Shown piece by piece: positions 35,845 through 48,016 of a DNA stretch of 64,000 bases. The position numbers and the translations under genes are program-made. The notes under the pieces were generated by a model. That model ran no database searches, had not been told where the DNA came from, and worked only from the letters and a program-made list of their open reading frames with translations. Location of the stretch: the NCBI RefSeq assembly GCF_025766255.1, contig NW_026516782.1:62001-126000 (forward strand). Direction: 5' to 3'. Position 1 is the stretch's first letter. Each line of letters begins with the position of its first letter. Source of the stretch: Zychaea mexicana. Taxonomy: Eukaryota > Mucoromycota > Mucoromycetes > Mucorales > Lichtheimiaceae.

Positions 35845-37352
35845 AGGTTTCTTTTGGAAGAAGAATTGGGAATGGAAAAAGAGAAGAAAAAGAGGGAAAA
35901 AATGATTGATCTGCTCTTTTTGATAGCCGCCAGAGTCGGGATTACTTTATTGTTGCTGTGTGTTGGAAATAGTGAACAGCCACACACACAATGCCGCTGG
36001 TGGATATACCAGAACCAATACTTCTGGCTTGTAAGTACGATGTCAAGCCGTAGAAATAGTAATGAAATTATCATCATCTACTGCACTTCTGTCAGTCTTC
36101 TTTACCCTTAGGTATTCTCTTCAAAGTGCTCTTGCATGATGCTGCAGCTCTCCTTACAAATGCTAAAAGCAGGGTACATATATAACGTGGTAAAATTAAC
36201 TCTGTCATGCTGTGTATGACTGTTGAGTTCTTCTGAAAGGTGAAACATTGTTCATATGTATCCCCGCATATGTCGACGAATGTCTAGAAGATTATATGTG
36301 AGTATTCAACAGGGTAACATTATTAGAAAGTAAACACAATTCTCGTCGAGCAAATGTATTCTTCCATGCGCTGTCTATGAATCGATGCGAAGAAATCTAA
36401 CAAACGACTACCACCACCAAGCTAGCAAGTGTACACTTGCGAATGGCTTTTCATATGGTGCTACTGATGCTGCTGTATTTGCTCTGCTATTAGCTCGAAA
36501 GTTTAAAATTGATAAAACTGGGTACTATTGTTAGCGAGTGCCTGTATTTATTGCTATCTTAAAACAACCTTGGATGTCCATCTTGGCGTATGATTTACTT
36601 GCGAGTTTTAAACAGGGAATTCCTTGAAAATACTTAGATGGTCTAGTAGACTAACAGCAAAATGCTTCGTATAATCAGCACATACTTCTAGCTGCAAGGC
36701 AGGTTATTTAAGGTAGATTTGCCAGACACTGGAGACCGTGACAACGAGGTTGTTTTTTATGTTGAGCTTTGATAATTTTAATATAACATAGCCTACGAAG
36801 AGACTGTAAAATATGAACTTTTGAGGGACTACTTTACTTTCAGAATATCGCTTTAAATGGTGACGATTCACAGTAAGAGTTCGTGGGATTTTTCCTTCAA
36901 GCTCTTGCAATGATATACTAGCTTTATATTTCCTGCTGCAAGCTGCCGATAGTCGTCCAATGTCGTTCATCGAGATTTGTGAGCGTTGGCTGTACATACC
37001 TGGCAGAGTCTCTTCGTGAGCTGTGATATATCGTCTGCAGGGGATCCCTCTACAATAGTCAAATGGTAGTGCCTATGCCTACAAAGGAAGGTTTAACAAA
37101 TAATCTGGTGTCTTGATCGAGCTAACTCTGATCAAAGTGAGAAGAGCGAGCCTTGAAAAAGGAGTGAGCGAAGGAGCGCAGTAACAACGCCATTCCTGCG
37201 AGTAACAACACCAAGATTGCTGAGTTCAGACAAGCTCAATGCTTCGAAAATAGAGGGGCGGTCACGTCCACGTACGTTAAGTTACAATACGCGCAGCCTT
37301 TCTTTTTCGTTTCTCTGTATTCGCGCATAAACCCGACCAAATAAAGGCAACA
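35845..37352. other. 1.5-kb divergent intergenic region with possible retroelement scrap
   Basis: Promoters of the DUF202 gene (minus) and CAND1 (plus). A minus-strand frame at 36704..36997 reads ASISLQELEGKIPRTLTVNR and HHLKRYSE, reminiscent of the end of a Ty3-type integrase C-terminal region, but no other retroelement part is present. Confidence 0.4.
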
Positions 37353-40300
37353 ATGGCAGTGACAAACGCGTACATGGTTGCTAATCTCATCGAAAAGGTG
37401 TGTTTATAATGAACAATTGCGAATTTCTGTGCAGGTGCTTGGGAACTGAGCTTTTATGAAACACTAAACCGCAATTCTATCTGCTTTTATTTGAAAAGAT
37501 GAGTAACGAAGACAGGGACTTTCGTTACATGGCCCTGAATGACTTGATGAATGAGTTGCAAAAAGAAAATGGACTTTCTATGGACGAGGCTATTGAAGGC
37601 AAGGTCATTCGAGCAGTTTTAAACTTGATGGAGGACAAGAACGGTGAAGTCCAAAATCTTGCTGTCAAATGGTAAAGCAACCCGGCTATTCTCCAAGCAA
37701 CATCCTCTCTTACGTATATGTGTGAGCAAATTGATTTAAGATTTGATTATCTACTGCACTTATTTTAGTCTGGGCCCCCTCGTCAAACGTATTCGTATCG
37801 AACATACTTTGGAAATCATTGATCGGTTGAGTGACTATGCGGTGCAAAAGGACAACGAAATTCTTCGAGGCATCACGAGCATGGGCAAGTCCCTCTGATC
37901 CCCTTTCTGTTGGGCTTTGTTTTCTTTTGAAAAGAGATGTCATTTTGCACTCAATGCGTATATTGACTCTGCGAGTGTAGGTCTGAAAACGGTGATCACC
38001 GAAGTAGATCCTGTGATGGGGCCAAGAATATGCGAAAAAATCATTCCCAAACTATTGCAAATGTCTCAATCGGTAAAGAAAAGCAATGATTATCTGTTGA
38101 AGGAGTACCCAAAAGTCAGGTGAAAGAGAGTATGTGTGTGCTTAAACGTATGTTTGTCGCTGTGTTCTGTACAGGACTCGTATGAAATGCAGATGGATGC
38201 ATTGGACATTTTGGCTGAGGTGCTTTCCCGATTTGGATCTCAAATCACCGTGTCCCAGCAGACCAAGATCCAAGGCACCTTGTTACCCCTTTTGGATCAT
38301 GGCCGTGCAGCCGTAAGAAAGCGAACCACGGTTGCCATTGGTTATTCTGTCGTTAACTTGACCGATACCATGTATATCAGCCTGATCAATTACTTATTGG
38401 ACCGATTACAAAACACAAAGAACAGCGAAAAACTGAGAACTTTGGTACAATGCGCAGGTGTACTGAGGTAAGAAAAACCTTGGTCTCGATCCGTTGAGAA
38501 AAAAAAGGTGACAGTCAACTTGGTAAACTAACATTGTTTGTTGTTGTTACTGCAGCCGATACAGCACAAGACGATTGGGAGGCTATTTGCCAAAGCTTTT
38601 ACCCATCATTGTCAATCACGCCAAGGAGGCAGACGAGGACGATGAATTGAGAGAAATATGCCTCCAGTCGCTGGAATCTTTTGTACTTCGATGCCCTACT
38701 GAAATTACGCCTTATATCAACGAAATCATTGAACTCGGCTTGACATATCTGAAATACGATCCTAACTTTGCAGAAGACGATGAGGTTATATACTTGACCA
38801 TTTACTTTTCTGTCACTGGCCAAATACGCTAGCGAGTAAAAGTTAACGTTTTTTTTTCGATATGTCTAGGATGATGATGGAATGGAGTGTCAAGAGGAGG
38901 AAGAAGACGAAGAAGACGAATTCGACGAAGAAGTGTATGTATTTATAAAGAAGGGAGGGAAATGAAGAATACTGATAGATACTTCTTTATCATTTTACAA
39001 CTATGTAGAGATTATTCCGACGAGGACGACGACATGTCATGGAAGGTGCGACGTTCATCGACTAAGCTTCTTGGTGCGGTGATCGGAACACGTTCCGACT
39101 TGTTACAATCTTTGTACGAGACAGTAGCACCTGCACTGATCAGCCGTTTCAAGGAGCGCGAAGAATCCGTCCGAGCTGACGTTTTGATGACCTTTATTGC
39201 ATTGTTGCGACAAACTGCCGTGTACGGTGGCAGCGGTGGCGAGTCTGCAATTGCACTGCATTCTGCCAAATCCAACCTTTACTTTGATGCTACGGGTCTT
39301 GGAGACGAACTCTCGCTTCTCCCTGAGAAAGTACGATCATCCGGCTCGCAGACGTTTGACAGTGACATGGAGACCGGTGAAGGACCCAAGCAGCTGCTTC
39401 TTGCACAGGTCCCTAAGCTTGCCAAGGCACTTTCAAAGCAGCTTTCATCCAAATCGACCCAAACGCGACAAATTGGCTTCATCCTTTTGCGTGAGCTTGT
39501 CACCGTATTGCATGGTGGTCTCTCCAACGAGATCGAGCTGTTCATTCCTGCTATCGAGTCATCGCTAGCAACCGGAGCAAACGAGACGCAGCACATTGCA
39601 CTGACGTCTAACTTGAAGATTGAAGTGTTGACATTCTTACGTCAGCTGTTCCGCAACCATTCTACCAATGTCTTACACCCTTACCTTAACCGCCTCTCTC
39701 CTCCAATTATTCGTACCCTTTCGGATCGATTCTACAAGATCACCTCTGAAGCGTTCTTGCTCTGCATCGAGCTGATCAAGGTCATCCGCCCTATCAAGCG
39801 CAACAGTGAAACTGGAGAATACGATATTGCAGACATGAATTCAGACTACAAGCCCTACATCTTGGACATTTACAATATCACTATCAAGATTCTCGGCACA
39901 AGTGATGCGGATCAGGAAGTCAAGGAGCGCTCTATCATGTGTCTAGGCGCTTTGCTCGCTCAAGCAGGCGATGCACTTCAGTCTGAACAACGTGAGGCAT
40001 GGGATATGTTTTTGGATCGTTTGCGAAACGAGGTGACGCGCTTGATCACTGTGCGCACGTTGGCAATCATTTGTCAAAGCCCTGTAGCGGCTGGTTCAGA
40101 GCTTGAGCGCTGTGTCTTGGTTGCTGTCGACGAAATTAGCCTTTTGCTCCGCAAGAACAACCGTTCGTTGCGTGTTGCTAGTGCTGAATGCTTGCGCATT
40201 CTTATCCAAAAGTATGCTTTCTCGATCTTTTGAGATAATCAGGAAAAGGGACTGCTTCGATGAATATATTATAACGGAGGAAAGAAAACTAAATAACATC

Positions 40301-42513
40301 CTTGATGATATTACAGGTTTGGCCAACATATCCCTAACGAAAGCTGCAAGAAGCTTCTAAATGAACTTATTCCTCTTATCTCTGACGCCGATCTTCACTT
40401 GTTGCCATTGGCACTGCGCACCATCGAAGCACTCATTATCGCCAAACCAGAGTCAGTCCAGGGTATTAAGGAAGCCACCCTCCCATCTCTGTTCCAATTG
40501 ATCCAATCACCTCTATTACAAGGCGCTGCTCTCGACAGCTTGTTGAATTTGTTTGCCGCGCTGGCTCGAGCAAGCCCGGCTGATTACCAGATACTCGTCA
40601 AAGGACTGATTGATCCATTGTTGAACGTCAAGACATCGGGTGTTTCTGCTGGCGGTGTTGCAGCTGTTGCCAACAAGCAAGCTGCTGCTACTGTCGCTCA
40701 ATGTGTTGCTGTTCTTGCAGTCAACACGGACGAAGCAAACTGCCAAAACACTATCCGTGGATTCCAGGGCTACATCGAGGATGCTTCGACCAACGATTCC
40801 ATCAAGTACCTGAGCCTCCTTGCTTTGGGTGAAATTGGCCGTCGTGTGTAAGTGCTATGAGTTTCTGCTGTGGTTATGTATAATGGACAAATTGACCCTC
40901 AAATAGATACTAATGACTGGCCTTGTACTAAATAGCAACTTGAGTTCGATTGATAACATCCAGGAGCATGTGCTTCGATTGTTTGCAGCACAGTCCGAGG
41001 AAGTCAAGTTTGCAGCTGCATTCGCTCTTGGTAACATTAGCGTTGGTAATCTTGAGAGATACTTGCCCTTGATTGTGGCACAGATTAAAGAACAGCCCAA
41101 GCGGCGCTATTTGCTGCTCCACGCCTTGAAAGAGGTACGCTCGAACATACATAAGCAAACACGGCTCTTTTCATCAACCCACACGCGCTGAAAACATCTG
41201 CTTTTTACCCTATTTTGTACGAATAGATTATCACGCGCTCTGACAAAAACACAAAGCTCGGTGCTGCATCAGACGAAATCTGGGTCTTACTTATTGAAAG
41301 CAGCGACTCCGAGCAAGAAGAAGGCACCCGCAGTGTTGTTGCTGAGTGTCTCGGCAAGCTCGCATTGACCAATACCACCAAGTTTTTGCCCGAGTTACAA
41401 TCGCGTTTAGCTTCGCCCTCCGCACATATCCGAGCAACCGTTGCCACGGCAATTAAATATGCAATCGTCGATCCAACAACTGAATATGATGAACTTCTGA
41501 AACCAACTTTATCTCAATTCTTATCACTGCTGCAGGATTCTAGCTTGGTAAGTGATAACTAGGAGAATCTGATTGGGGCGGAAACTAAGTGGGATCGTAA
41601 ACTTACATAATGATTGGATAGGACGTACAACGGCTCGCGCTCTTGACGATGAATTCAGCCGTGCATAGAAAGCCTTACTTGATCAAGGGCATGTTGGGCG
41701 AACTTGTACCACTCTTGTATAGTGAAACTGTGGTCAAGGAAGAGCTCATCCATACTGTTGAAATGGGTCCGTTCAAGCACAAGGTGGACGATGGTTTGGA
41801 AATCCGCAAGGTAAATTATCGGAACTACAAGGGGTTTTATGCCATCTACGCATTATGAGGAAATGGCTGAAAATGGGTAAAATGATTAGGCTGCATACGA
41901 GTGCATGTACACCCTTCTCTCGACTTGCTTGGATAAAATTGACGTGCATGGGTTCTTGGACACTGTGCGATCGGGATTAGAAGATCAGCATGATATCAAG
42001 ATGCTCGCTTACTTGATGCTGGTTCGATTAGGCAAGGTAGCACCAACAGCTGTAATGCAAAGTAAGTTTTCTTAGAAACGGTATTCTGTTACACACACGC
42101 CACAGAGATCAATTGACGCGGATCTCTTTGTTGTACAGAATTGGATGAATTAGTAGATCCATTCAAAGCCACACTGGAATTCAAGATGCGGAGCAATGCT
42201 GTCAAGCAAGAAGTCGAAAAGAACCAAGAACTCGTTCGTGCCACGCTTCGGTGCATGGTCGGTTTGGCTGGTCTTTCGGAACCAGGTAAATAGCAACAAA
42301 AAGGACAATTCAGGGTCAAAAGTTAAGGAAAACTTTATTGTATACTCACGCACCATGTTTTTTTACAACAATTAAGGCGTATCACCTAAATTCGACCATT
42401 TCATCAAGGAGGTGCAATCTGGTCCTCTTGCCGATGATTATAATCAAACGCTGGTGGAGGCAAACAATCGAGAAACGATTCGCAACCCTGGGGACTACAT
42501 GGATATTTCGTAG
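37353..42513 (+). CDS. CAND1: CAND1/TIP120, cullin-associated exchange factor
   Basis: HEAT-repeat solenoid that wraps unneddylated cullin-RBX1 and swaps SCF substrate receptors. ATG 37353..37355 gives [15 protein letters not shown], then [94 protein letters not shown], and [20 protein letters not shown]. An acidic loop ([17 protein letters not shown]) is followed by [20 protein letters not shown], the standard CAND1 hinge. The long exon near 39.0-40.2 kb carries [21 protein letters not shown]-terminal exons give [40 protein letters not shown] and end in MDIS, stop TAG 42511..42513. About 15 exons and roughly 1,200 residues, the normal family size. The final MDxS tail resembles the animal protein. 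Its substrate-receptor partner type (Met30-like) is encoded immediately upstream. Confidence 0.95.
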
Positions 42514-43347
42514 GGCGCTCTGTAGTAGTAGTGAATAAACAAGAAGCATAGTATATACATAGTCATTAGCAACAATACCGTATATTTAGTGATGGAAGAC
42601 TGTCCAGTGGAACAGTTAAAACCAATATATGTCGATCTACTACTACTCATGGACAGTGCACGGGATCCAAAGGCTTCGTGGTTTCTTCTAGAACCATACT
42701 GATTCGGGTTCTGTTGTTCTGTTCTGTTCTGTTCTGTTCTGTCATTCTGTTGAGAATTTAATCTCATCACCGTTGGTTTCATATCCAGCACATTACACCA
42801 GCAAATAGAACATCTAGATTGTTTGAAGGATTACAGTACGCTAACGAGCAAGCATATGCACTACCAGCGTGAAAGGGAGGCTGCAATTGTGGCCGTACGG
42901 AAAGCCAAGCACATCCCCTTGCTCTCCTACCCACCATGCTCCTCCCCATTCTAATTCATGAAGCCGACAACAAAATCGATGGAAGACTACAGAATGCCAG
43001 AAACGCTCTTGACGTAACATTTACTAGAAACATATTAATCGCGAACTCAGAAAACGGAAAAGAGCTACGGCCGAAATAGAATACTTTCCATCGTACAGAA
43101 CAGTTTTCTAGAAGTCGAACACTAGTAGTTAAAAAATGTCTGCTCCCTAAATTTATCTATGCTTCGCCCTTGCCAGCTCTCTCATTTCTCTCTCTCTCAC
43201 TCACTCACTTCCCTTTCTGGCCATACTTACATACTATCTTTGATCCACATCCCATATCCCCCCTCCCTCTTCTGCTCTCATCACCCCTGCCTTCCGTATT
43301 CCTCCTTTTGGCAAACAATAAAAAAACCTATTCTTCGATCTTCAACT
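42514..43347. promoter_or_regulatory. CAND1 3' region and RGS-gene promoter/leader
   Basis: 834 bases without a gene. The last 180 bases (43160..43340) form a CT-rich leader just before the RGS gene ATG. A pentanucleotide repeat lies at 42717..42741. Confidence 0.5.
42717..42741. repeat. (TTCTG)5 pentanucleotide repeat
   Basis: Five head-to-tail copies of TTCTG with a degenerate copy on each side. Located about 200 bases downstream of the CAND1 stop codon. Confidence 0.9.
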
Positions 43348-44805
43348 ATGGAACCGTCGTTGTCTGTGTTCTCACACTTTTGTCACACTATGGCCACGAC
43401 ACTCGACAGCTGCAAAACAAGTCTATCGCTTCGATCTCGTCCAGTCGTTGAACAAAGACGCGGAAGCCTTGCACAAATGATGGTCATGACCACCACGTCG
43501 TCGCTCCAACAACAACCTAACTCGCTGAATGCTTCATCATCACTCGATAACACTTTTACAAGTATCAGTGGTTCTTTAACTACGACGGACGATCCAATGG
43601 ATCAAGATGATATCGACCATTTGCCGCTTCCTCGCCTTCCTCCGGCTTCATCACAATACATGACAGCAACCGGTGGCCGTCGACGATCATCGTCATGTAC
43701 TATGCTGACAGCATCATCGATTCACAAGGCCAGCAACAACACCGGGTTCGATGTCCATACCCTCTACAAGATAAAACGCAGCCGATCCACCCGCAAACTC
43801 AACAACTTCTTCGGCGAGCAAACACCCGATGATATCTGCATATCCGAGATTCGTCGTGAAGGTTTAAAGGCACTGCTGCAATCCAAAATACCTGTGTGTT
43901 ATTTTCTGTACCATTTGCTGCAGGAAATCAGCAGTGAAAACTTGGTATGTACTTTTTTTGTTTATGGTCTGAATTTTACCAAGAAAACATGTCTACAGTA
44001 TGATACTGATCGAAGAACATTAAAGTTTTTCTTCACTGAACTCGAACAATACGAATCGTTCACCTATCTCAACAGCGTCCAGCAACTCGCTACGGCACAG
44101 CATATCTATGAAACTTACCTAAGCCCCAACAGCCATTTCGAAGTCAACATTGACGAGCGGATACGACGCAGCGTGTCTGCAGCTTTGCACCAAAAACAAG
44201 TACACAGCTGCTTTGATCCGGCCAAAGCGGCTGTTTATGCTCTTCTGGAGTCGAGCTTTATGCGGTTTGTCGACTCACACATTTGGCAAGAAATGGTAGC
44301 ACAATGCGGCGGTGAACACAACTCGTTCTTTTTTGACGACGCCACACGCGAAGCTGCTGTGAATACCTTACTGCGTTTCATAGAACAACAGCATGCCATG
44401 TTATACACCAACCCACATACGGATGCACCGTTGTCCATGTGTATGAAGACGGCCAAGAAACGACATGAGCTGACTAAATCTATGGTGCACGAATTTTGTC
44501 GGACCGTGGTGGGCGTCGAGTTTACCTACTACAACGTGTGGGATCGTGATAGTGGTGAAGATATGACCGACGACGACGAAGATATCGACCTCAAGTACAT
44601 GTCCCCTTCGCAGTACAGCTCTACGTTCTCGCTGTCGTCCATAGCTTCGAACAGTGTCATGAGTCGCGCACCCTCAACTGTGCAGATTGCTCCGTCGTCC
44701 TCAAGTTCATCGTCATCGCGTCCCGGCGCTAATTTTATTCAGGCTTTGAAACGACCCCGGCAGATGGTGGAAGCGTTCGAGTTTTTTGCTAGAAAGAAAA
44801 AATGA
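43348..44805 (+). CDS. RGS-domain regulator of heterotrimeric G-protein signalling
   Basis: Predicted GTPase accelerator for a G-alpha subunit. ATG 43348..43350 is preferred over the upstream continuation of the frame, which is CT-rich leader. Two exons, 43348..43944 and 44026..44805, 458 aa. The N-terminal 150 residues are Ser/Thr-rich and probably disordered. The RGS core begins KLNNFFGEQTPDD, then EIRREGLKALLQSKIPVCYF, LYHLLQEISSENL|FFFTELE, the alpha4-alpha5 contact region; NSVQQLATAQHIYETYLSPN; EVNIDERIRRSVSAALHQ; FDPAKAAVYALLESSFMRFV. The 81-base intron is divisible by three and has no stop, so retention would add 27 residues inside the domain; I remove it because GTATGT..AG borders it and the RGS helix reads better without it. 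The C-terminal part has an acidic stretch (DMTDDDEDIDL), a Ser run and a basic end (FFARKKK). Confidence 0.88.
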   Translation: MEPSLSVFSHFCHTMATTLDSCKTSLSLRSRPVVEQRRGSLAQMMVMTTTSSLQQQPNSLNASSSLDNTFTSISGSLTTTDDPMDQDDIDHLPLPRLPPASSQYMTATGGRRRSSSCTMLTASSIHKASNNTGFDVHTLYKIKRSRSTRKLNNFFGEQTPDDICISEIRREGLKALLQSKIPVCYFLYHLLQEISSENLVCTFFVYGLNFTKKTCLQYDTDRRTLKFFFTELEQYESFTYLNSVQQLATAQHIYETYLSPNSHFEVNIDERIRRSVSAALHQKQVHSCFDPAKAAVYALLESSFMRFVDSHIWQEMVAQCGGEHNSFFFDDATREAAVNTLLRFIEQQHAMLYTNPHTDAPLSMCMKTAKKRHELTKSMVHEFCRTVVGVEFTYYNVWDRDSGEDMTDDDEDIDLKYMSPSQYSSTFSLSSIASNSVMSRAPSTVQIAPSSSSSSSSRPGANFIQALKRPRQMVEAFEFFARKKK

Positions 44806-45177
44806 TCTCAGACCGTTGTTTGTCACTCTCTTCTTCATGTTCTTTATATCGCATAGATAATACTACTACTACTACTACTATTATCATCATTATTGCTCTT
44901 CATTGTTTTTACTCTTTATTACGCGTTTCCTTCTATAGTATGTACAAGGCCATTTTTATTATTCATGCTTAGTTTGCTGAAATAAAGAGAAGGAAGGGGG
45001 ATATGCTTGGATAGTAATATACTTATGAGTTGTTAGAGGGAAAAAGGTTGAGAGCGAGATTTGTATGAGTAATGTATATGTGTAAGTATCCGGAAGAAAT
45101 AGGAGGGAAAGGAAGTGTGAAAAGTGATTGATTAAGTGAATGACGTTGCTGTTGAGTGTAGTGCAAATGATTGATTA
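44806..45177. other. 372-base convergent 3' region
   Basis: Between the ends of the RGS and MUB1 genes. Holds a (TAC)7 repeat at 44861..44882 and AATAAAG at about 44980 as a candidate polyadenylation signal for the RGS gene. Confidence 0.5.
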
Positions 45178-46810
45178 TTAATGATGCATAGGTTGGAGCA
45201 GCTCTTGCTGCTGCTGCTGTTGTTGTTGCTGTTGTTGATCTGCTGATGGAGACGTTGACGAAATAGACGGTGCAGGTGCTGCAGGAGTTTCAGTAATGGC
45301 GGTGTTGGATGGAGTCGAGTTGGTGTCGTTAGTCGTTGTTTGAGCGGTAGCAACAGTTGCATGGTTTGTTGCTGGTTCAGTATTAGCGACAGTGGCGGTT
45401 ACAACAGCAGCAGTACTTGAAGATGGCGGCCGTTCGACACACCACCAGCGGTGACCGTCGCTCCAGGCTTCGCTTTGGCATGCTTTGCTGCAGTATTTGG
45501 CTTTACGACATCGGCGACACTTTGCAAACTCGCGAGGTTTCGTTTCCCATTTTCCGCAACGCATGTTTGCACACCTCCGGATGCCGCCCTGCGTTTCATC
45601 CTTGCGACAAGCGTTGCGCATGATAACACCAGCCCAATACTGGATCAAATGCGGATGCACACGATGGGTGAATCTTTCGACGATAGAGAATACGTTACAG
45701 TCATAAGCAGTGTAAAACAGCTGACGAATATGAGGGTATTTCGACAGGTACGCCAACAGCTGTAGTGACATGAGGATATCTTCTTCGCGGTAAAACATGT
45801 TGACCAGTGAGCCTTCTTGTTCACGCTGATGCTGGTGATGTTGCTGGGTTGCGCCTCCTCGTCGGTTGCGTCGGCGTTGTTCTGCACTAATTTTCACATA
45901 TGGAAATGTGCTTCTCCGAACAACAGGTGATTGAGCCTGACGACGGGTCGGCAAGGGATGCATAGATGAACAAAGTCTCGCCGTTGTCGGCCTGTTTTCA
46001 TGTTGCTGCCGATCAGGTTGCTGCTGCTGCTGCTGTTGCTGTTGTTGCTGTTGTTGTTGCTGGTGTGCTTGCGGTTGAGATCGACATGCATCATCCTCAC
46101 TCGAATCAAGTTGCAGACCTGATAGAAAAAAGACCAGCGAGTTAATGTTTTATGAGGAGGAAAGGGGGGGGGATGGAAGGGTTCATATAAGGATAGTAGG
46201 GGAAAGGAAGAGAGAAAGAGAGAAAAGGGTTATTATTTGGATGCTGAATAATACCTCCTAACTCACTGCCGCGACGATCCATTGTAAACAACTTGGCTTC
46301 AATCTGCTGTTGCTGCTGCTGTTGAGGCTGCTGTTGCTGTTGCTGCTGTTGACGTTGTTTTTGTTCATTTTCACCCGTAACAGCCTCCAATGCTCGTAAA
46401 AAGTTCTGAAGCACTTTGAGGACAATCGTAATCATGCCGGCCTCAACAACCCTTGTTCGGATTTGTTCCGTGCCCCGTACACCAATGTTAACGACACACT
46501 GGAAAGCAAGTGACCATTGGCACAGACTCCGTAGGTCGTGTGGTGAAGCTGCATTTGTAGCAGTTGCCATCGTCATGGGTTGCTGTACATGTGGGCTGGA
46601 TAGAATGCGCACCAACTGTTCCAAGCCGCCATCAAGTATTAAGATTTCTCTAATGCGTGGCGAAGTGGAGGTCAAGTAGGCAAGATGAGTCAGCGAGTTG
46701 ATCATTGGGAGTGTAGCAGTGCAGTCGAGCGCCCGTCTATCGTACAAGGCAGAAGTGATGCACACGGCGGCTCGATTCTGACTGGGAAAGCTCAAGTTGG
46801 GTTCGCGCAT
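45178..46810 (-). CDS. MUB1: MUB1/SamB MYND-type zinc-finger protein with poly-Gln tracts
   Basis: Adaptor of the Ubr2-Rad6 ubiquitin ligase in yeast (degrading Rpn4, for example); called SamB in Aspergillus, where it affects morphogenesis. ATG 46808..46810 begins MREPNLSFPSQNRAAVCITS and ALYDRRALDCTATLPMINSL, almost diagnostic of the family, followed by LTSTSPRIREILILDGGLEQ and WSLAFQCVVNIGVRG. A poly-Gln tract then ends exon 1 (GSELGG). After the intron (about 46254 to 46120) comes a second Gln block, then YLSKYPHIRQLFYTAYDCNV and HPHLIQYWAGVIMRNACRK. The MYND zinc finger is CANMRCGKWE, FAKCRRCRKAKYCSKACQ and WSDGHRWWCV, with the Cys/His ligands complete. The C-terminus is Thr/Ala/Pro-rich and ends in a third Gln run (QQELLQPMHH). 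Stop 45178..45180. Confidence 0.94.
45205..45238. repeat. CTG/TTG repeat encoding C-terminal poly-Gln of MUB1
   Basis: Mixed CTG and TTG triplets on the plus strand, read as CAG/CAA (Gln) near the MUB1 C-terminus. Confidence 0.85.
46018..46063. repeat. CTG/TTG repeat encoding central poly-Gln of MUB1
   Basis: Fifteen consecutive Gln codons, mixed CAG/CAA on the coding (minus) strand, at the start of exon 2 of MUB1. Confidence 0.85.
46303..46352. repeat. CTG/TTG repeat encoding first poly-Gln of MUB1
   Basis: Gln-coding triplets interrupted by Pro and Arg codons, near the end of exon 1 of MUB1, before its single intron. Confidence 0.85.
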
Positions 46811-48016
46811 GATGATGTGGGAAGGGGCGGGGGAGGAATCAAGAAGCGTGGAGTGAAGGAAGAAGAAAGCAAAAAGTGGGAAACAATAATAGAAAGAAGG
46901 GGAGGGAGACGATTATATATTGCAACCAGCCCGCACACAAGCGGAAGATCTCTTTTTTTTTCTGCTGCGGTTTCAAAGCAGATTTTTGAAGCAATAGCAG
47001 CTGTTTTACACTAGCTTTGAGATCTTCTAACGCATCAGCGTCTCTACATTTATACAACGACGACTGCAGCCTGCTATATCGATAGCGATTTGAATGATGG
47101 GTATACCGTCTTTCTTTGGAGCACCTGTTATACTTTCATTCATCCCGGCATTTGGTTTCTTAAAAAGTATACCAACATCATGCTTTCATTGGTGCATGTG
47201 CAGCGGAGCCACTGCTGGATAAGGCAAACGCCATGCAATAATGGGGCCCGCCTGGATGTATGCTGTATGTGCCAATTTGCACCCGCCGGCTGTGGCACCC
47301 CTTCTTTTTGTTCATCACGAATTGTGCGAGAAGGGGTGGGGCTTGACAACTACGATAAGTTGCCAGGGTAACGTATATGCTACTGGCTAGTAACTTAACT
47401 GTTCAAATGACACAGATGACTTTAGATTGTCGATCGACATTACCTGACATACTTTGTTACAGCAGGTTCGTTCACTGACTCGACCACGCGTTCTGCGGGC
47501 ATGTTATTAAAGCACTTGCTTATTTTGATGGCCCTTTGGAGCATTTGAAACATCAACGGTGAAACAACATAAACATAGGCGGACTATGTTTACGACAGGC
47601 AGATGGACACATCGCACAGCACAACGAAGCCTCGACTGATGCGTTTAATCCATTGCCATGTGTCTCACTGTCTAGCAAGTGATTTGGTTTGCTTTCATTT
47701 AGATTTACAAATAAAAAAGTTAGCGACATTCTCTTTCAAAAGTTCTCATCGATATGTTATTGTGGCAGACAATAGGACAGCTAAGTAGATATACTTACTA
47801 GCGAAAGAAAATTATCATCATTGAACTTGAGCATGTACTATGACATAGCAAGGAACTAGTAGGGTATCAGTTCTTGTAATTGTTGATGATGCAGCAGTTT
47901 GGGTCACATTTGAATATCCTACGTGTATGTACGCGTTGATGGTAATTTTTTTTGAGTTGCTTTATTTCCCAGCCTGTCAAAGCTGTTTCTCAATACTTTT
48001 CTGCCAAAAATACGGC
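46811..48016. other. 1.2-kb divergent intergenic region, no gene recognised
   Basis: Promoters of MUB1 (minus) and methionyl-tRNA formyltransferase (plus). Purine-rich tract 46840..46920 next to the MUB1 start (CT-rich leader on the coding strand). No conserved frame found. Confidence 0.5.
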
